From NCBI GenBank assembly GCA_016709665.1, contig JADJMI010000028.1, forward strand, positions 290,191-354,190: a stretch of 64,000 nucleotides of DNA. Reading direction: 5' to 3'. Shown here one piece after another: positions 53,266 to 64,000 of the stretch (positions are counted from its first letter, which is position 1; the number at the start of each line of letters is the position of its first letter). The notes below the pieces were generated by a model. The model was not told the DNA's origin and made no database searches. It saw only the letters and a list, made by a program, of their open reading frames with translations. The DNA is from Betaproteobacteria bacterium (GTDB lineage Bacteria > Pseudomonadota > Gammaproteobacteria > Burkholderiales > Usitatibacteraceae). The position numbers and the translations under genes are program-made.

Positions 53266-55105
53266 CGCCCGCCGCCGATCCGCCGCCGAAACCGGGGGAC
53301 GCCCCCGATTTCGAGCCGAAGACTTTCCTGGCCGGCCTGCCGGGCCTGCCGGGCGTCTACCGATTCCTGAACGCCGCCGGCGAGGTGCTCTACGTCGGCA
53401 AGGCGCGGGACCTGAAGAAGCGCGTCTCGTCCTATTTCCAGAAGAACCACCCGAGCCCGCGCACGGCGCTCATGGTCTCGCAGATCGCGGGGGCCGAGAC
53501 GACGGTCACGCGCACGGAAGCCGAGGCGCTGCTCCTCGAGAACAACCTCATCAAGACGCTGGCCCCGCGCTACAACGTCGTCTTCCGCGACGACAAGAGC
53601 TACGGGTACATCCTGGTCACGGGCCACGCGTTCCCGCAGATCCGCTTCTATCGGGGCGTGCAGGAGAAGCCCAACCGCTACTTCGGCCCCTTCCCGAGCG
53701 CCTGGGCGGTGCGCGAGACCATCGGCCACCTGCAGAAGATCTTCCGCCTGCGCACCTGCGACGACTCGGTGTTCAGCCATCGCTCGCGCCCGTGCCTGCT
53801 CGCGCAGATCCACCGCTGCACGGCGCCTTGCGTGGGGCGCATATCGGCCGAGGACTACGCGCGCGACGTGGACCACGCCGCCAAGTTCCTCGAGGGCGCG
53901 AGGACGACGTGGTGGGCGAACTCACGCAGAAGATGCAGGCCGCGAGCGACCAACTCGACTTCGAGCTCGCGGCGCGCTACCGCGACGAGATCCGCATGCT
54001 GCAGAAGGTCCTCTCGGGCCAGGCGATCGAGAAATCGGGCGCGCGGGACGCGGACATCGTCGCGGCCGTGGAAAAGGAGGGCGTCTGGGGCGTGACGCTC
54101 GCCATGGTGCGCGGCGGCCGGCACCTGGGCGACCGCAGCTTCTTTCCGCAGAACGCGGCCGGCAGCGACGCGGCCACGGTCGTGGGTGCCTTCCTGGCGC
54201 AGCACTATGCCGTGCAGCCCGTGCCGGTGCGCGTCGTCGCGGACGCGGTGGAGGATCCCGAAACGCTCGCCGAGACCCTCTCGGCCCTGGCCGGGCGGTC
54301 GGTCACCGTGCTCACCCGCCCGCAGGGGGAGGCCAGGCTCTGGCTCGAGATGGCCCGGAAGAACGCGGAGCTCGCCGTCGCCGTGCGCCTCACGGCGCAG
54401 GCCACGCAGGAGGCGAGGGGGGCCGCGCTCAGCGAGTTCCTCGCCCTCGAGGCGCCCGTCGCGCGCATCGAATGCTTCGACATCAGCCACACCATGGGCG
54501 AGGCGACGGTGGCCTCGTGCGTGGTCTACGACAAGGGCGCGATGCAGCCTTCGGAATACCGCCGCTTCAACGTGAAGGGCGTGACGCCGGGCGACGACTA
54601 CGGCGCCATGCGCTACGCGCTCGACGCGCGCTACCGCAAGCTCGCCGACGGCGAGGGCCGCACCCCGGACCTCGTGCTCATCGACGGCGGCGCCGGGCAG
54701 CTCGGGGCGGCGCGGCAGGTGATGCAGGACCTCGGGCTCGCCGACATCGCGCTGGTGGGTGTCGCCAAGGGCGAGGAACGAAAGCCCGGCCTCGAGCAGC
54801 TCGTCTTCCCGGGCGAGGCCGAGCCGCGGCGCCTGCCGCCCGATTCGCCCGCCCTGCACCTCATCCAGCAGGTGCGCGACGAGGCCCACCGCTTCGCCAT
54901 CACCGGGCACCGCGCCCGCCGGGGCAAGGCGCGCGTCGCCTCGCGGCTCGAGGACATCGGCGCCATCGGCCCCAAGCGCCGCAAGGCGCTCCTCGCGCAC
55001 TTCGGCGGCATGCAGGGGGTGATGGCCGCGAGCGTGGAAGACCTTGCCCGCGTGGAGGGAATCAGCCGTACACTGGCCCAGCGGATCTACAACGAATTGC
55101 ACTAG
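53262..55105 (+). CDS. uvrC: Excinuclease ABC subunit C, interrupted by a one-base shift
   Basis: UvrC makes both incisions in nucleotide excision repair. The N-terminal GIY-YIG domain (LPGLPGVYRFLNAAGEVLYVGKARDLKKRVSSYF) starts from GTG 53262. At 53894-53900 the frame is lost (FLEGARTTWW); one added base restores FLEGREDDVVGELTQKM and continues through the UvrB-binding region, the RNase H-like domain (IECFDISHTMGEATVASCVV, LVLIDGGAGQLGAA) and two helix-hairpin-helix motifs at the end (IGAIGPKRRKALLAHFGG). The repaired length is about 614 residues. It is more likely a sequence error than a pseudogene because both halves are fully conserved. Confidence 0.92.
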
Positions 55106-55108
55106 CCG

Positions 55109-55687
55109 ATGGCCGCCCCGACCAACCTGCCGATCCTGCTCACCTGGCTTCGCATCGTCGCGATCCCGCTTTTCGTGGCCGTCCTCTACTTCCCCGAGGA
55201 CTGGCTCTCCGAGCGCCAGGCGAACGTGATCTCGATGTGGATCTTCATCGTCGCCGCCCTGACCGACTGGCTCGACGGCTACCTCGCCCGCCGCTGGAAC
55301 CAGACGACGTCCTTCGGCGCGTTCCTCGATCCGGTGGCCGACAAGCTCATGGTGACGGCCGCGCTCATCGTGCTGGCCGAGAAGGGGCTGGTGGACCCGT
55401 TCGCCTCGCTCATCATCATCGGCCGGGAGATCACCATCTCGGCGCTGCGCGAATGGATGGCGCAGCTCGGGCAATCCAAGAACGTCGCCGTGAACATCAT
55501 CGGGAAGCTGAAGACCGTGATGCAGTTGGTCGCGATCCCGTTCCTGCTCTTCAACGGCGTGCTCTTCGGCCTGTTCCACTCCAATCCGGTGGGCCGCGTG
55601 CTCATCTGGATGGCGGCGATCATCACGCTGTGGTCGATGGTGGTGTACCTGAAGGCGGCGCTGAAGGCGCCGGGGGCCTCGTCCTGA
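55109..55687 (+). CDS. pgsA: CDP-diacylglycerol-glycerol-3-phosphate 3-phosphatidyltransferase
   Basis: A 192-residue inner-membrane enzyme making phosphatidylglycerophosphate, the committed step to phosphatidylglycerol. The CDP-alcohol phosphotransferase motif is complete: D53-x2-D56-G57-x2-A60-R61-x8-G70-x3-D74-x3-D78. Four to five hydrophobic helices are visible. It starts 3 nt after uvrC, a common pair. It ends 97 nt before tRNA-Gly. Confidence 0.96.
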   Translation: MAAPTNLPILLTWLRIVAIPLFVAVLYFPEDWLSERQANVISMWIFIVAALTDWLDGYLARRWNQTTSFGAFLDPVADKLMVTAALIVLAEKGLVDPFASLIIIGREITISALREWMAQLGQSKNVAVNIIGKLKTVMQLVAIPFLLFNGVLFGLFHSNPVGRVLIWMAAIITLWSMVVYLKAALKAPGASS

Positions 55688-55742
55688 AAAGGCTTTCCAA
55701 ACAACGTTTTGCAGTGCCCCGGAATTCCCGGCGACCGGCGGG

Positions 55743-55772
55743 TTGAACGGCACGCGGGGAACCCGCTATAAT
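55743..55772 (+). promoter_or_regulatory. Sigma-70 promoter for the tRNA genes
   Basis: TTGAAC (55743-55748), an 18-nt spacer, and a perfect TATAAT (55767-55772), followed by the first base of tRNA-Gly 12 nt later. The match to consensus and GC-rich discriminator fit a strong stable-RNA promoter serving tRNA-Gly and probably tRNA-Cys. Confidence 0.75.
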
Positions 55773-55784
55773 CCGGGGCTTCAC

Positions 55785-55860
55785 GCGGCAGTAGCTCAGT
55801 TGGTAGAGCGCAACCTTGCCAAGGTTGAGGTCGAGAGTTCGAGACTCTTCTGCCGCTCCA
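55785..55860 (+). tRNA. tRNA-Gly (GCC)
   Basis: A 76-nt cloverleaf: 7-bp acceptor stem gcggcag/ctgccgc, D-arm with AGCTCAGTTGGTAGAGC, anticodon GCC at 55818-55820 in stem-loop aaccttgccaaggtt, T-arm with GTTCGAGAC, and an encoded 3' CCA (55858-55860). Confidence 0.97.
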
Positions 55861-55937
55861 GTTTCCCTTTCGGGGGGAGGGTCATCCTCCCCCCGAGTCG
55901 TTTCTCCCCCCGGTGAATCGTCCGTCCGGGGCCATCC

Positions 55938-56011
55938 GGCGGGGTGGCAGAGTGGTTATGCAGCGGCCTGCAAAGCCGTGTACAGCGGTTCGATTCCGCT
56001 CCCTGCCTCCA
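55938..56011 (+). tRNA. tRNA-Cys (GCA)
   Basis: A 74-nt cloverleaf: acceptor ggcgggg/ccctgcc with one G-U pair, D-arm GCAGAGTGGTTATGC, anticodon GCA at 55970-55972 in gcctgcaaagc, T-arm with GGTTCGATTCC, and an encoded CCA. It lies 77 nt downstream of tRNA-Gly, the usual betaproteobacterial order. Confidence 0.97.
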
Positions 56012-56097
56012 GTCCCCTGCCTCCCATGGCGTCGCCTCCGCGCCCTTTGATCATGCGCAAGGGAATCCGCGAATTCCCTCTGGTAGCATTGCCGTAG

Positions 56098-56300
56098 TCC
56101 TTTGGTGCCCACTCCGCGTCTTGCGGAAGGGTTCAACGGGAAACAGGGGCCGGCTCATCGGCTACCTGTGCTGCCCCCGCAACGGTCGACAGGCGCGGGC
56201 GCATCCACCGGCACTCCTCCACGGGGTGCCAGGCCACTGCGGCGAAAAGCCGTGGGAAGGCCGGATGCGCCAAACCCTGCCCAGCCCGGATACCGGCCAT
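56098..56300 (+). ncRNA. Cobalamin (B12) riboswitch
   Basis: About 200 nt before btuB show the conserved elements of the cobalamin riboswitch: TTTGGTGCC at the start, ACGGGAAACAGGG, TGCTGCCCCCGCAACGGT, GCCACTG, GGGAAGGC, and a full B12 box AGCCCGGATACCGGCC at 56283-56298. Adenosylcobalamin binding would reduce btuB expression. Downstream, 56312-56326 can pair with 56364-56376 (14 bp, one bulge; ggaacggtcgcggga with tcccgatcgttcc), a candidate part of the expression platform. The ribosome-binding site GAAGGAAGGA at 56411-56420 is free of that stem. Confidence 0.93.
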
Positions 56301-56430
56301 GGGACCCAGGCGGAACGGTCGCGGGAGGCGATCGCCGGCGGTTCTTCCCGGACTGCGGCACTTTCCCGATCGTTCCTTGATTCCCATGCGGGCTCGCGGG
56401 GTTGCGGGCCGAAGGAAGGAACGGATTTCC

Positions 56431-58284
56431 ATGCATTCTCCCCAGCGGTTCCGCGCACGCGCCACCGGCACGTTCGCCCTCACCCTCATCGGCGCGGCGC
56501 TGCCGGCCGCCTCCCAGTCCCCCCCGGTTTACCAGGGCGCCGAGACGGTCGTCACGGCCGGCCGGGTGGAGCAGCGCCTGTCGGATTCGCTGCGCTCGGT
56601 GGTCGTCGTGACCGCCCGCGACATCGAATCGAGCGGCCAGCTCTCCCTCGCGCAGGTGCTGCAGCAGTTCGGCGGGGTGGAGACGGCCACCTCCGGCGGG
56701 ATCGGCAGCGCCACCTCGATCTTCCTGCGCGGCTCCAACAGCGCCCACGCGCTGGTGCTGGTCGATGGCGTTCGCCTGTCCTCGGCGACGCTGGGCACCA
56801 CGGCGATCGAGAACATCCCGCTCGCGCAGATCGAGCGGATCGAGATCGTCTCCGGGCCCGCGAGTGGGCTGTACGGTTCGGACGCCATCGGCGGGGTGAT
56901 CCAGGTCTTCACCAAGGGTTCGCGCAAGAGCCCGGAGGCGAGCGTGGTGGCCGGCATCGGCACGGACAACACGCGTTCGCTGCGCGCCCAGCTCGGGGGC
57001 GCCGCGGGCGAGACGTCGTATTCGCTCGCCGCCGGGTATTTCGAGACCGACGGCCACGACGCGACGCGGCCCACGATCTCCTTCGACCGCCACAACCCCG
57101 ACGACGACGGCTACCGCAACACGAACGTCTCGGCGAAGCTTTCGCACCGCTTCGGCGAGCGGCACGAGATCGGCGCCGCCGTGCTGCACAGCGACGGGCG
57201 CACGAAGTTCGACAACGGGCTCGCCACCGACGATCGCACCGAGCAGACCCTCACCACGGTCTCGGCCTTCAGCCGCAACCGGCTCACGGAGCGGTGGGAA
57301 AGCCTCGTGCGCCTGGCGCGCGGGCGCGACGACAGCGACAGCATCGGCAGCTTCCCGGACCGCTTCCGCACCGACCAGGACCAGGCGCTCTGGCAGAACA
57401 CGTTCCGGCTCGAGGGCCAGTCGATCGTGGCGGGCGTGGAGTACCTCGGGCAGGCGGTGGATGCGACCACGGCCTACGAGGCGACCCAGCGCACGATCCG
57501 TTCGGCGTTCGCCGGCTACACAGGCGAATTCGGCGGCCACGCGCTGGAGGCGAACCTGCGCCGCGACGACAACAGCCAGTTCGGTTCGCCCACGACCGGA
57601 TCGATCGCCTACGGCTACCAGCTCGCCAAGGGGGCGAGGCTTCGGGCGGTCTACGGCGAGGGCTTCCACGCGCCGTCCTTCAACGACCTCTACTACCCGG
57701 GCTTCGGCAACCCGGACCTGAAGCCCGAGCGTTCGAAAAGCGCGGAGATCGGCCTCGCGCTCGAGGGCGCCGGGCAGCGCTTCTCGGCGACGGCCTTCGA
57801 CAACCGCATCGAGGACCTCATCGTCTTCTTCTTCGACCCGGATACGCAGTTCTTCGGGCCGGCCAACCTCGCCAAGGCGCGCATCCGCGGCGTCGAGCTG
57901 GGGTGGGAAGGGCGGCTCGCGGAAGTTCGCCTGCGCGCCAAGGGAACCTTCCAGGACCCGGTGTCCGACGACACCGGCCAGCAGCTGCCGCGCCGGGCGA
58001 AACAGTTCGGCAGCTTCCTCGCGAGCCGCGCGTTCGGCGCGTGGACGGTGGGCGCGGAGGTGGTGGCGAGCGCGCACCGCTTCGAGACGGCGGACGAGTC
58101 GCCCGAGGCGCGCATGGCCGGCTACGCGATCGCGAACCTCACGGCCTCGTGGGCGTTCGCGCGCGGCTGGCAGGCGGAGGCGCGCTGGAACAACGTGACG
58201 GACAAGGACTACGAGCAGGTGCAGGGCTACCGCACGCCGGGCAGCAACGTGTTCCTGTCGGTGAAGTGGACGCCGGGGGCCTGA
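56431..58284 (+). CDS. btuB: TonB-dependent vitamin B12 receptor BtuB
   Basis: A 617-residue outer-membrane beta-barrel. Signal peptide about 1-28, TonB box ETVVTA at 38-43, plug domain (VVVVTARDIESSGQLSLAQVLQQFGGVET..., FLRGSNSAHALVLVDGVRL, IERIEIVSGPASGLYGSDAIGGVIQVFT) and a C-terminal barrel ending in NVFLSVKWTPGA. Typical BtuB size. ATG 56431 is used; an upstream in-frame start at 56299 falls in the riboswitch region. Control by the cobalamin riboswitch strongly supports cobalamin or a related corrinoid as substrate. Confidence 0.95.
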   Translation: MHSPQRFRARATGTFALTLIGAALPAASQSPPVYQGAETVVTAGRVEQRLSDSLRSVVVVTARDIESSGQLSLAQVLQQFGGVETATSGGIGSATSIFLRGSNSAHALVLVDGVRLSSATLGTTAIENIPLAQIERIEIVSGPASGLYGSDAIGGVIQVFTKGSRKSPEASVVAGIGTDNTRSLRAQLGGAAGETSYSLAAGYFETDGHDATRPTISFDRHNPDDDGYRNTNVSAKLSHRFGERHEIGAAVLHSDGRTKFDNGLATDDRTEQTLTTVSAFSRNRLTERWESLVRLARGRDDSDSIGSFPDRFRTDQDQALWQNTFRLEGQSIVAGVEYLGQAVDATTAYEATQRTIRSAFAGYTGEFGGHALEANLRRDDNSQFGSPTTGSIAYGYQLAKGARLRAVYGEGFHAPSFNDLYYPGFGNPDLKPERSKSAEIGLALEGAGQRFSATAFDNRIEDLIVFFFDPDTQFFGPANLAKARIRGVELGWEGRLAEVRLRAKGTFQDPVSDDTGQQLPRRAKQFGSFLASRAFGAWTVGAEVVASAHRFETADESPEARMAGYAIANLTASWAFARGWQAEARWNNVTDKDYEQVQGYRTPGSNVFLSVKWTPGA

Positions 58285-58286
58285 GG

Positions 58287-58988
58287 ATGAGACCGGCCGC
58301 TCCGCGAAGCTCCCTCGCCGGCGCCGCCCTGCTGGGCTCGGCGCTGGTGCATGCGGCCGCGTTCGTGGCGTTCGGGGCCTTCACGGGCTTCGGCGCGCGG
58401 AAACCGGCAGCCTCGGGCGGGCCCGTCGTCGTGCAGGTCGCGCTCGCGCCGTGGCCCCCCGTGGTGACGACGCCCTCGGCACGGCGAGTCGAGGAGCCCG
58501 GGGCGGGGAAATCCGGCGCCGTTCGCGGCCCTTCCCGTCCCGATCGCGATGCGGTGGCGCCGCAAGTCGGCGTCGCGCCCGAGCGCATCAAAGGATTCGC
58601 GGCGCCCGAGCCGATCCGCGCCGACGGCCCCGTGACCACGGCATCCGCATCGGCGGCGGCGGCGGAGATCGCGTCGTCGACCCGGGGCCCATCGACGACG
58701 GTCGTCGCCAGCACGGTCGTCGTGCCGGCGGCTTACCTGGCGACACCGGAACCGCGGTATCCGGCTTCGGCGCGCGAGGAAGGCGAGGAGGGTGTCGTCC
58801 TGCTCCGCGTGCGCATTTCCCGCGCCGGGTCGCCCGAGGAGATCGTGCTCGAACGCTCGTCGGGATCCGTCGCCCTCGACGAGGCGGCCATCGCCGGCGT
58901 GAAGCGCTGGACGTTCACGCCGGCGCAGCGTGGCGACGAGCCGATCGAGGCGTGGATGCGAATTCCCGTGCGCTTCCGGCTGGGTTGA
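58287..58988 (+). CDS. TonB-family energy transducer
   Basis: A 233-residue protein with an N-terminal membrane helix (about 12-34), an Ala/Pro/Arg-rich periplasmic linker (45-150), and a C-terminal TonB domain (TPEPRYPASAREEGEEGVVLLRVRISRAGSPEEIVLERSSGSVALDEAAIAGVKRWTFTPA). It couples proton motive force through ExbBD to outer-membrane receptors. The start is 2 nt after the btuB stop, so it seems dedicated to cobalamin import; no exbB/exbD follow, so shared ExbBD from elsewhere is needed. Confidence 0.92.
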   Translation: MRPAAPRSSLAGAALLGSALVHAAAFVAFGAFTGFGARKPAASGGPVVVQVALAPWPPVVTTPSARRVEEPGAGKSGAVRGPSRPDRDAVAPQVGVAPERIKGFAAPEPIRADGPVTTASASAAAAEIASSTRGPSTTVVASTVVVPAAYLATPEPRYPASAREEGEEGVVLLRVRISRAGSPEEIVLERSSGSVALDEAAIAGVKRWTFTPAQRGDEPIEAWMRIPVRFRLG

Positions 58989-59001
58989 TCGCAAGCCCCC
59001 T

Positions 59002-59019
59002 CCCGGCACCGGGGCCGGG
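59002..59019 (+). terminator. Possible weak terminator after tonB
   Basis: cccggc (59002-59007) can pair with gccggg (59014-59019) over a 6-nt loop, followed by TTTA. It lies 13 nt after the tonB stop. Stem is short, so activity is doubtful. Confidence 0.35.
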
Positions 59020-59127
59020 TTTACCCTGACCCGGGACTCGTCCGGCTTGCGTGGGCTCAAACGGCGCCGGGAAATCTCTGTGAGATCATAGGGGTTTGCC
59101 CAATCGCTAGACGACTCCGGAGGCCCG

Positions 59128-61286
<2,159 letters not shown>

Positions 61287-61303
61287 CGCGGGCCCTGCGG
61301 CGC

Positions 61304-62297
61304 GTGGCCGACCCGCTCGATCTCCTGGAGCCCGCCGACCGGCGGCTCGCCCGGGACGTGCTCGCGCACGACCGGCGCGCGCTCGCCAAGGCGATCACGT
61401 TGCTCGAATCCTCGCGGGCGGACCACCGCGCCCGGGCCTCGGCGATCCTCGCCGCGCTGCTGCCGCGATCGGGCGGAGCCTTCCGCCTCGGCGTGAGCGG
61501 GGCCCCGGGCGCCGGCAAGTCCACGTTCATCGAGTCCCTGGGCCTGCACCTGCTCGGGCTGGGCCACCGCGTGGCGGTGCTCGCGGTCGATCCCACGAGC
61601 GCGATCTCCGGCGGCTCGATCCTCGGCGACAAGACGCGCATGGAGCGGCTCTCGCGCGAGGAAGGCGCGTTCATCCGCCCCAGCCCGTCGGGTGGCCTCC
61701 TGGGCGGGGTCGCCCACGGCACGCGCGAGGCGATGCTCGTGTGCGAGGCCGCCGGCCACGACGTGGTGATCGTCGAGACGGTGGGCGTGGGGCAGTCGGA
61801 GACGGCCGTCGCGGGAATGACCGACTGCTTCGCCCTCGTGGCCCTGCCCAATGCCGGCGACGACCTGCAGGCGATCAAGCGCGGCATCGTGGAACTGGTG
61901 GACGTCGTCGCGGTGAACAAGTGCGACATCGATCCGGCCGCCGCCCGCGTCGCCGCCACGCAGATCGAGAACGCCTCGCCATGCAGCGTCCCGCACGGCC
62001 GGGCTGGACCGTGCCCGTGGTCGCGCTGAGCGCGCTGCGGCAGCAGGGCATCGACGAATTCTGGGGCCAGTGCCTGCGCTTCCGGGCCCGGCTCGAGGCG
62101 AGCGGCGCGCTCGCGGCCAAGCGCCGTCGCCAGGCGCTCGACTGGATGGCCGCGATCGTCGACCATGAGCTGCAGGCCCGGTTCCACGCCCACCCCGCGG
62201 TGAAGCTGAGATCGGGGCGTTGCGCGAAAAGGTGGCCGAAGGGGCGATGACCCCGGCGGCGGCGGCCCGCGGCACTGCTTGCCCACCTTCGGTTTAA
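61304..62297 (+). CDS. meaB: MeaB/ArgK-type G3E GTPase chaperone of methylmalonyl-CoA mutase, frameshifted
   Basis: MeaB protects the mutase and gates cobalamin loading and removal. GTG 61304 begins VADPLDLLEPADRRLARDVLAHDRRALAKAITLLES; Walker A is GAPGAGKSTFIE, then VDPTSAISGGSILGDKTRM, VETVGVGQSETAV and VNKCD. Shifts near 61970-61982, 62201-62213 and 62268-62274 break the C-terminal third, though its parts are readable (VPVVALSALRQQGIDEFW, then IGALREKVAEGAMTPAAAAR). The end is approximate. Position right after the mutase fits its role. Errors look like read errors because each breaks a conserved stretch by one base. Confidence 0.85.
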
Positions 62298-62310
62298 AGG
62301 GGGAAGCCAC

Positions 62311-63837
62311 ACGCACGACATCATCCGCAGGCTCGAGGAAAAGCGCATGCAGGCGCGGCCGGGGGAGAGAAGCGCATCGGCGCAGCACCGGCGCGGCAAG
62401 CTCACGGCGCGAGCGCATCGAACTGCTGCTCGATCCGGGCTCCTTCGAGGAATGGGACATGTTCGTGGAGCACCGCTGCACGGACTTCGGCATGGACGAC
62501 AAGCGCATCCCGGGCGACGGCGTCGTCACGGGCTACGGCACCATCAACGGGCGGTGTGGTTTTCGTCTTCGCGCCAGGACTTTCACCGTCTTCGGCGGCG
62601 CGCTCTCGGAGCCGCACGCCCGAAAGATCTGCAAGGTGATGGACAAGGCGATGCAGGCCGGCGCCCCGTGATCAGGGCTGAACGACGCCGGTGGGCGCGC
62701 ATCCAGGAGGGCGTCGACGCCCTGGGCGGCTACGCCGAGGTGTTCCAGCGCAACGTGCTCGCCTCGGGCGTGATCCCGCAGATCTCCCTCGTCATGGGGC
62801 CCTGCGCGGGCGGCGCCGTCTACTCGCCGGCGATGACCGACTTCATCCTGATGGTGAAGGACTCGTGCTACATGTTCGTGACCGGCCCGGACGTGGTGAA
62901 GACCGTGACGCACCAGGAGGTCACGCAGGAGGAGCTCGGCGGGGCCGTCACCCACACCACCAAGTCGGGCGGCCGACTGCGCCTACGAGAACGACGTCGA
63001 GGCGCTCAGATGCGCGCGCCTCAGCGAGCTTCCTGCCCGCCTCGAACCGCGAGAGCCGCCGGTGTGGCCGACGCAGGACGCCGCCGACCGCGAGATCCCG
63101 TCGCTCGACACGCTCGTGCCGGACAACCCGAACCTGCCCTACGACATGAAGGAGCTCATCGCGAAGATCGCCGACGAGGGCGACTTCTTCGAGATCCAGG
63201 TCGACCACGCGGACGAACATCGTCGTGGGCTTCGCCCACACGGCCGGCTCGCCCGTGGGCATCGTCGCCAACCAGCCGATGGTGCTCGCGGGGTGCCTGG
63301 ACATCAAGAGTTCCAGCAAGGGCGCGCGCTTCGTGCGGTTCTGCGATTGCTTCAACATCCCGATCATCACCTTCGTCGACGTGCCCGGGTTCCTGCCCGG
63401 CACGGGACAGAGAGCACGGCGGCATCATCAAGCACGGCGCGAAGCTGTTTCTTCGCCTTATGCCGAGGCCACCTGCCCAAGGTCACGGTGATCACGCGCG
63501 CAAGGCCTACGGCGCTTTTCACGACGTGATGAGCCCTGGGGCACCTGCGCGGCGACGTGAACTTCGCCTGGCCCGCCTCGGAGGTCGCGGTGATAGCTTC
63601 CGGAAGGGCGCGGTGGAGATCATCTTCCGCGAGGACCTCGGCGACCCGGCCAAGATCGCCGAGCACGAAGAATACCGGCAGAAGTTCGCCAATCCCTTCA
63701 TCGCGGCGCACCGCGGCTACATCGACGACGTGATCATGCCGAGCGAGACCCGCCGGCGCATCTGCCGCTCCCCGCGATGCCTCAAGGTCGCCAGCTCACC
63801 AACCCCCTGGCGCAAGCACGCCAACATCCCGCTGGAC
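62311..63837 (+). CDS. pccB: Propionyl-CoA carboxylase beta chain (carboxyltransferase), many frameshifts
   Basis: Segments in all three frames assemble into one acyl-CoA carboxylase beta subunit: HDIIRRLEEKRMQAR, ERIELLLDPGSFEEWDMFVEHRCTDFGMD, FTVFGGALSEPHARKICKVMDKAMQAGAP, RIQEGVDALGGYAEVFQRN, SLVMGPCAGGAVYSPAMTDFILMV, FVTGPDVVKTVTHQEVTQEELGGA, IPSLDTLVPDNPNLPYDMKELI, NQPMVLAGCLDIKSSSKGARFVRFCDCFNIPIITFVDVPGFLPGT. At least eight single- or two-base errors interrupt it and the probable start ATG reads acg at 62311. With the mutase and MeaB this gives propionyl-CoA to succinyl-CoA. The start and end are approximate. Confidence 0.85.
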
Positions 63838-63850
63838 AGGCCGAACCGCC

Positions 63851-64000
63851 ATGTTCAAGAAGATACTGATCGCCAACCGCGGCGGCGAGATCGCCTGCCG
63901 CGTCATCCGCACGGCCAAGCGCATGGGCATCGCCACGGTCGCGGTGTGTGGCCCCGAGGCCGATCGCGACGCCCTGCACGTGGCGAGCGCCGACGAGGCC
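63851..64000 (+). CDS. pccA: Propionyl-CoA carboxylase alpha chain (biotin carboxylase), start only
   Basis: ATG 63851 begins MFKKILIANRGGEIACRVIRTAKRMG, the typical N-terminus of a biotin carboxylase subunit; the gene runs off the window. Two deviations from the family are visible, an extra Gly in ANRGGEIA and CGPEADRD where YSEADRD is usual, both consistent with local sequence errors. It would be the biotin-carrying partner of the preceding beta chain; AccC or another acyl-CoA carboxylase alpha chain cannot be excluded from 50 residues. Confidence 0.8.
   Translation, partial: MFKKILIANRGGEIACRVIRTAKRMGIATVAVCGPEADRDALHVASADEA

Overview
The window looks like chromosomal DNA of a high-GC betaproteobacterium. 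The main evidence is the block nadB / rpoE-rseA-rseB-mucD-glutaredoxin-lepA-lepB-DUF4845-rnc-era-recO-pdxJ-acpS-nagZ-uvrC-pgsA-tRNA-Gly-tRNA-Cys, a gene order I associate with that class. Genes are densely packed and joined by ATGA or GTGA overlaps, and almost every third codon position is G or C. I see no insertion sequence, prophage or CRISPR array. Taxon below class level cannot be settled from the sequence alone.

Layout. 1-8.1 kb (+): the 3' end of a hydrogenase locus, hoxV/hupK (partial)-hypA-hypB-hypF-hypC-hypD-hypE-hypX, matching the gene order of the aerobic membrane-bound [NiFe]-hydrogenase operon of Cupriavidus. 8.2-18.3 kb (-): a complete V/A-type ATPase operon (H/G-C-I-K-F-E-A-B-D) ending in a DUF1631 gene, with an FNR-like site upstream. 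18.5-19.7 kb: an MFS transporter. 19.7-20.3 kb: a gene-free stretch built of nested palindromes. 20.3-28.3 kb (-): an eight-gene run encoding an AttEFGH-type ABC exporter, an acyltransferase-3 protein, a small membrane protein, two methyltransferases and Tag. 28.6-33.3 kb: a CBS-domain protein, ETF-quinone oxidoreductase, a divergent membrane HdrD-like FeS protein (candidate second ETF:quinone oxidoreductase) and CrcB. 33.3-37.9 kb (-): a periplasmic binding protein paired with a hybrid histidine kinase, and a chemoreceptor with a sigma-28-type promoter. 38-41 kb (-): nnrDE and nadB (NAD metabolism). 41.2-55.7 kb (+): envelope-stress, secretion, translation and repair housekeeping genes. 55.8-64 kb (+): two tRNAs, a cobalamin riboswitch, btuB, tonB, methylmalonyl-CoA mutase, meaB, pccB and the start of pccA.

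How the parts fit. The left side suggests H2 oxidation with oxygen-tolerant cofactor assembly (HypX makes the CO ligand from a formyl donor) beside an extra rotary ATPase possibly controlled by oxygen. The right end joins cobalamin sensing and uptake to the cobalamin-dependent propionyl-CoA/methylmalonyl-CoA pathway.

Sequence quality. Several conserved genes (era, uvrC, a SAM methyltransferase, the mutase 3' end, meaB) carry single-base shifts, and the last 2 kb (meaB-pccB-pccA) carries many. A run of almost pure G/C homopolymers lies in the glutaredoxin gene. I read these mostly as sequencing or assembly errors rather than true pseudogenes, so protein ends in these places should be treated as provisional.
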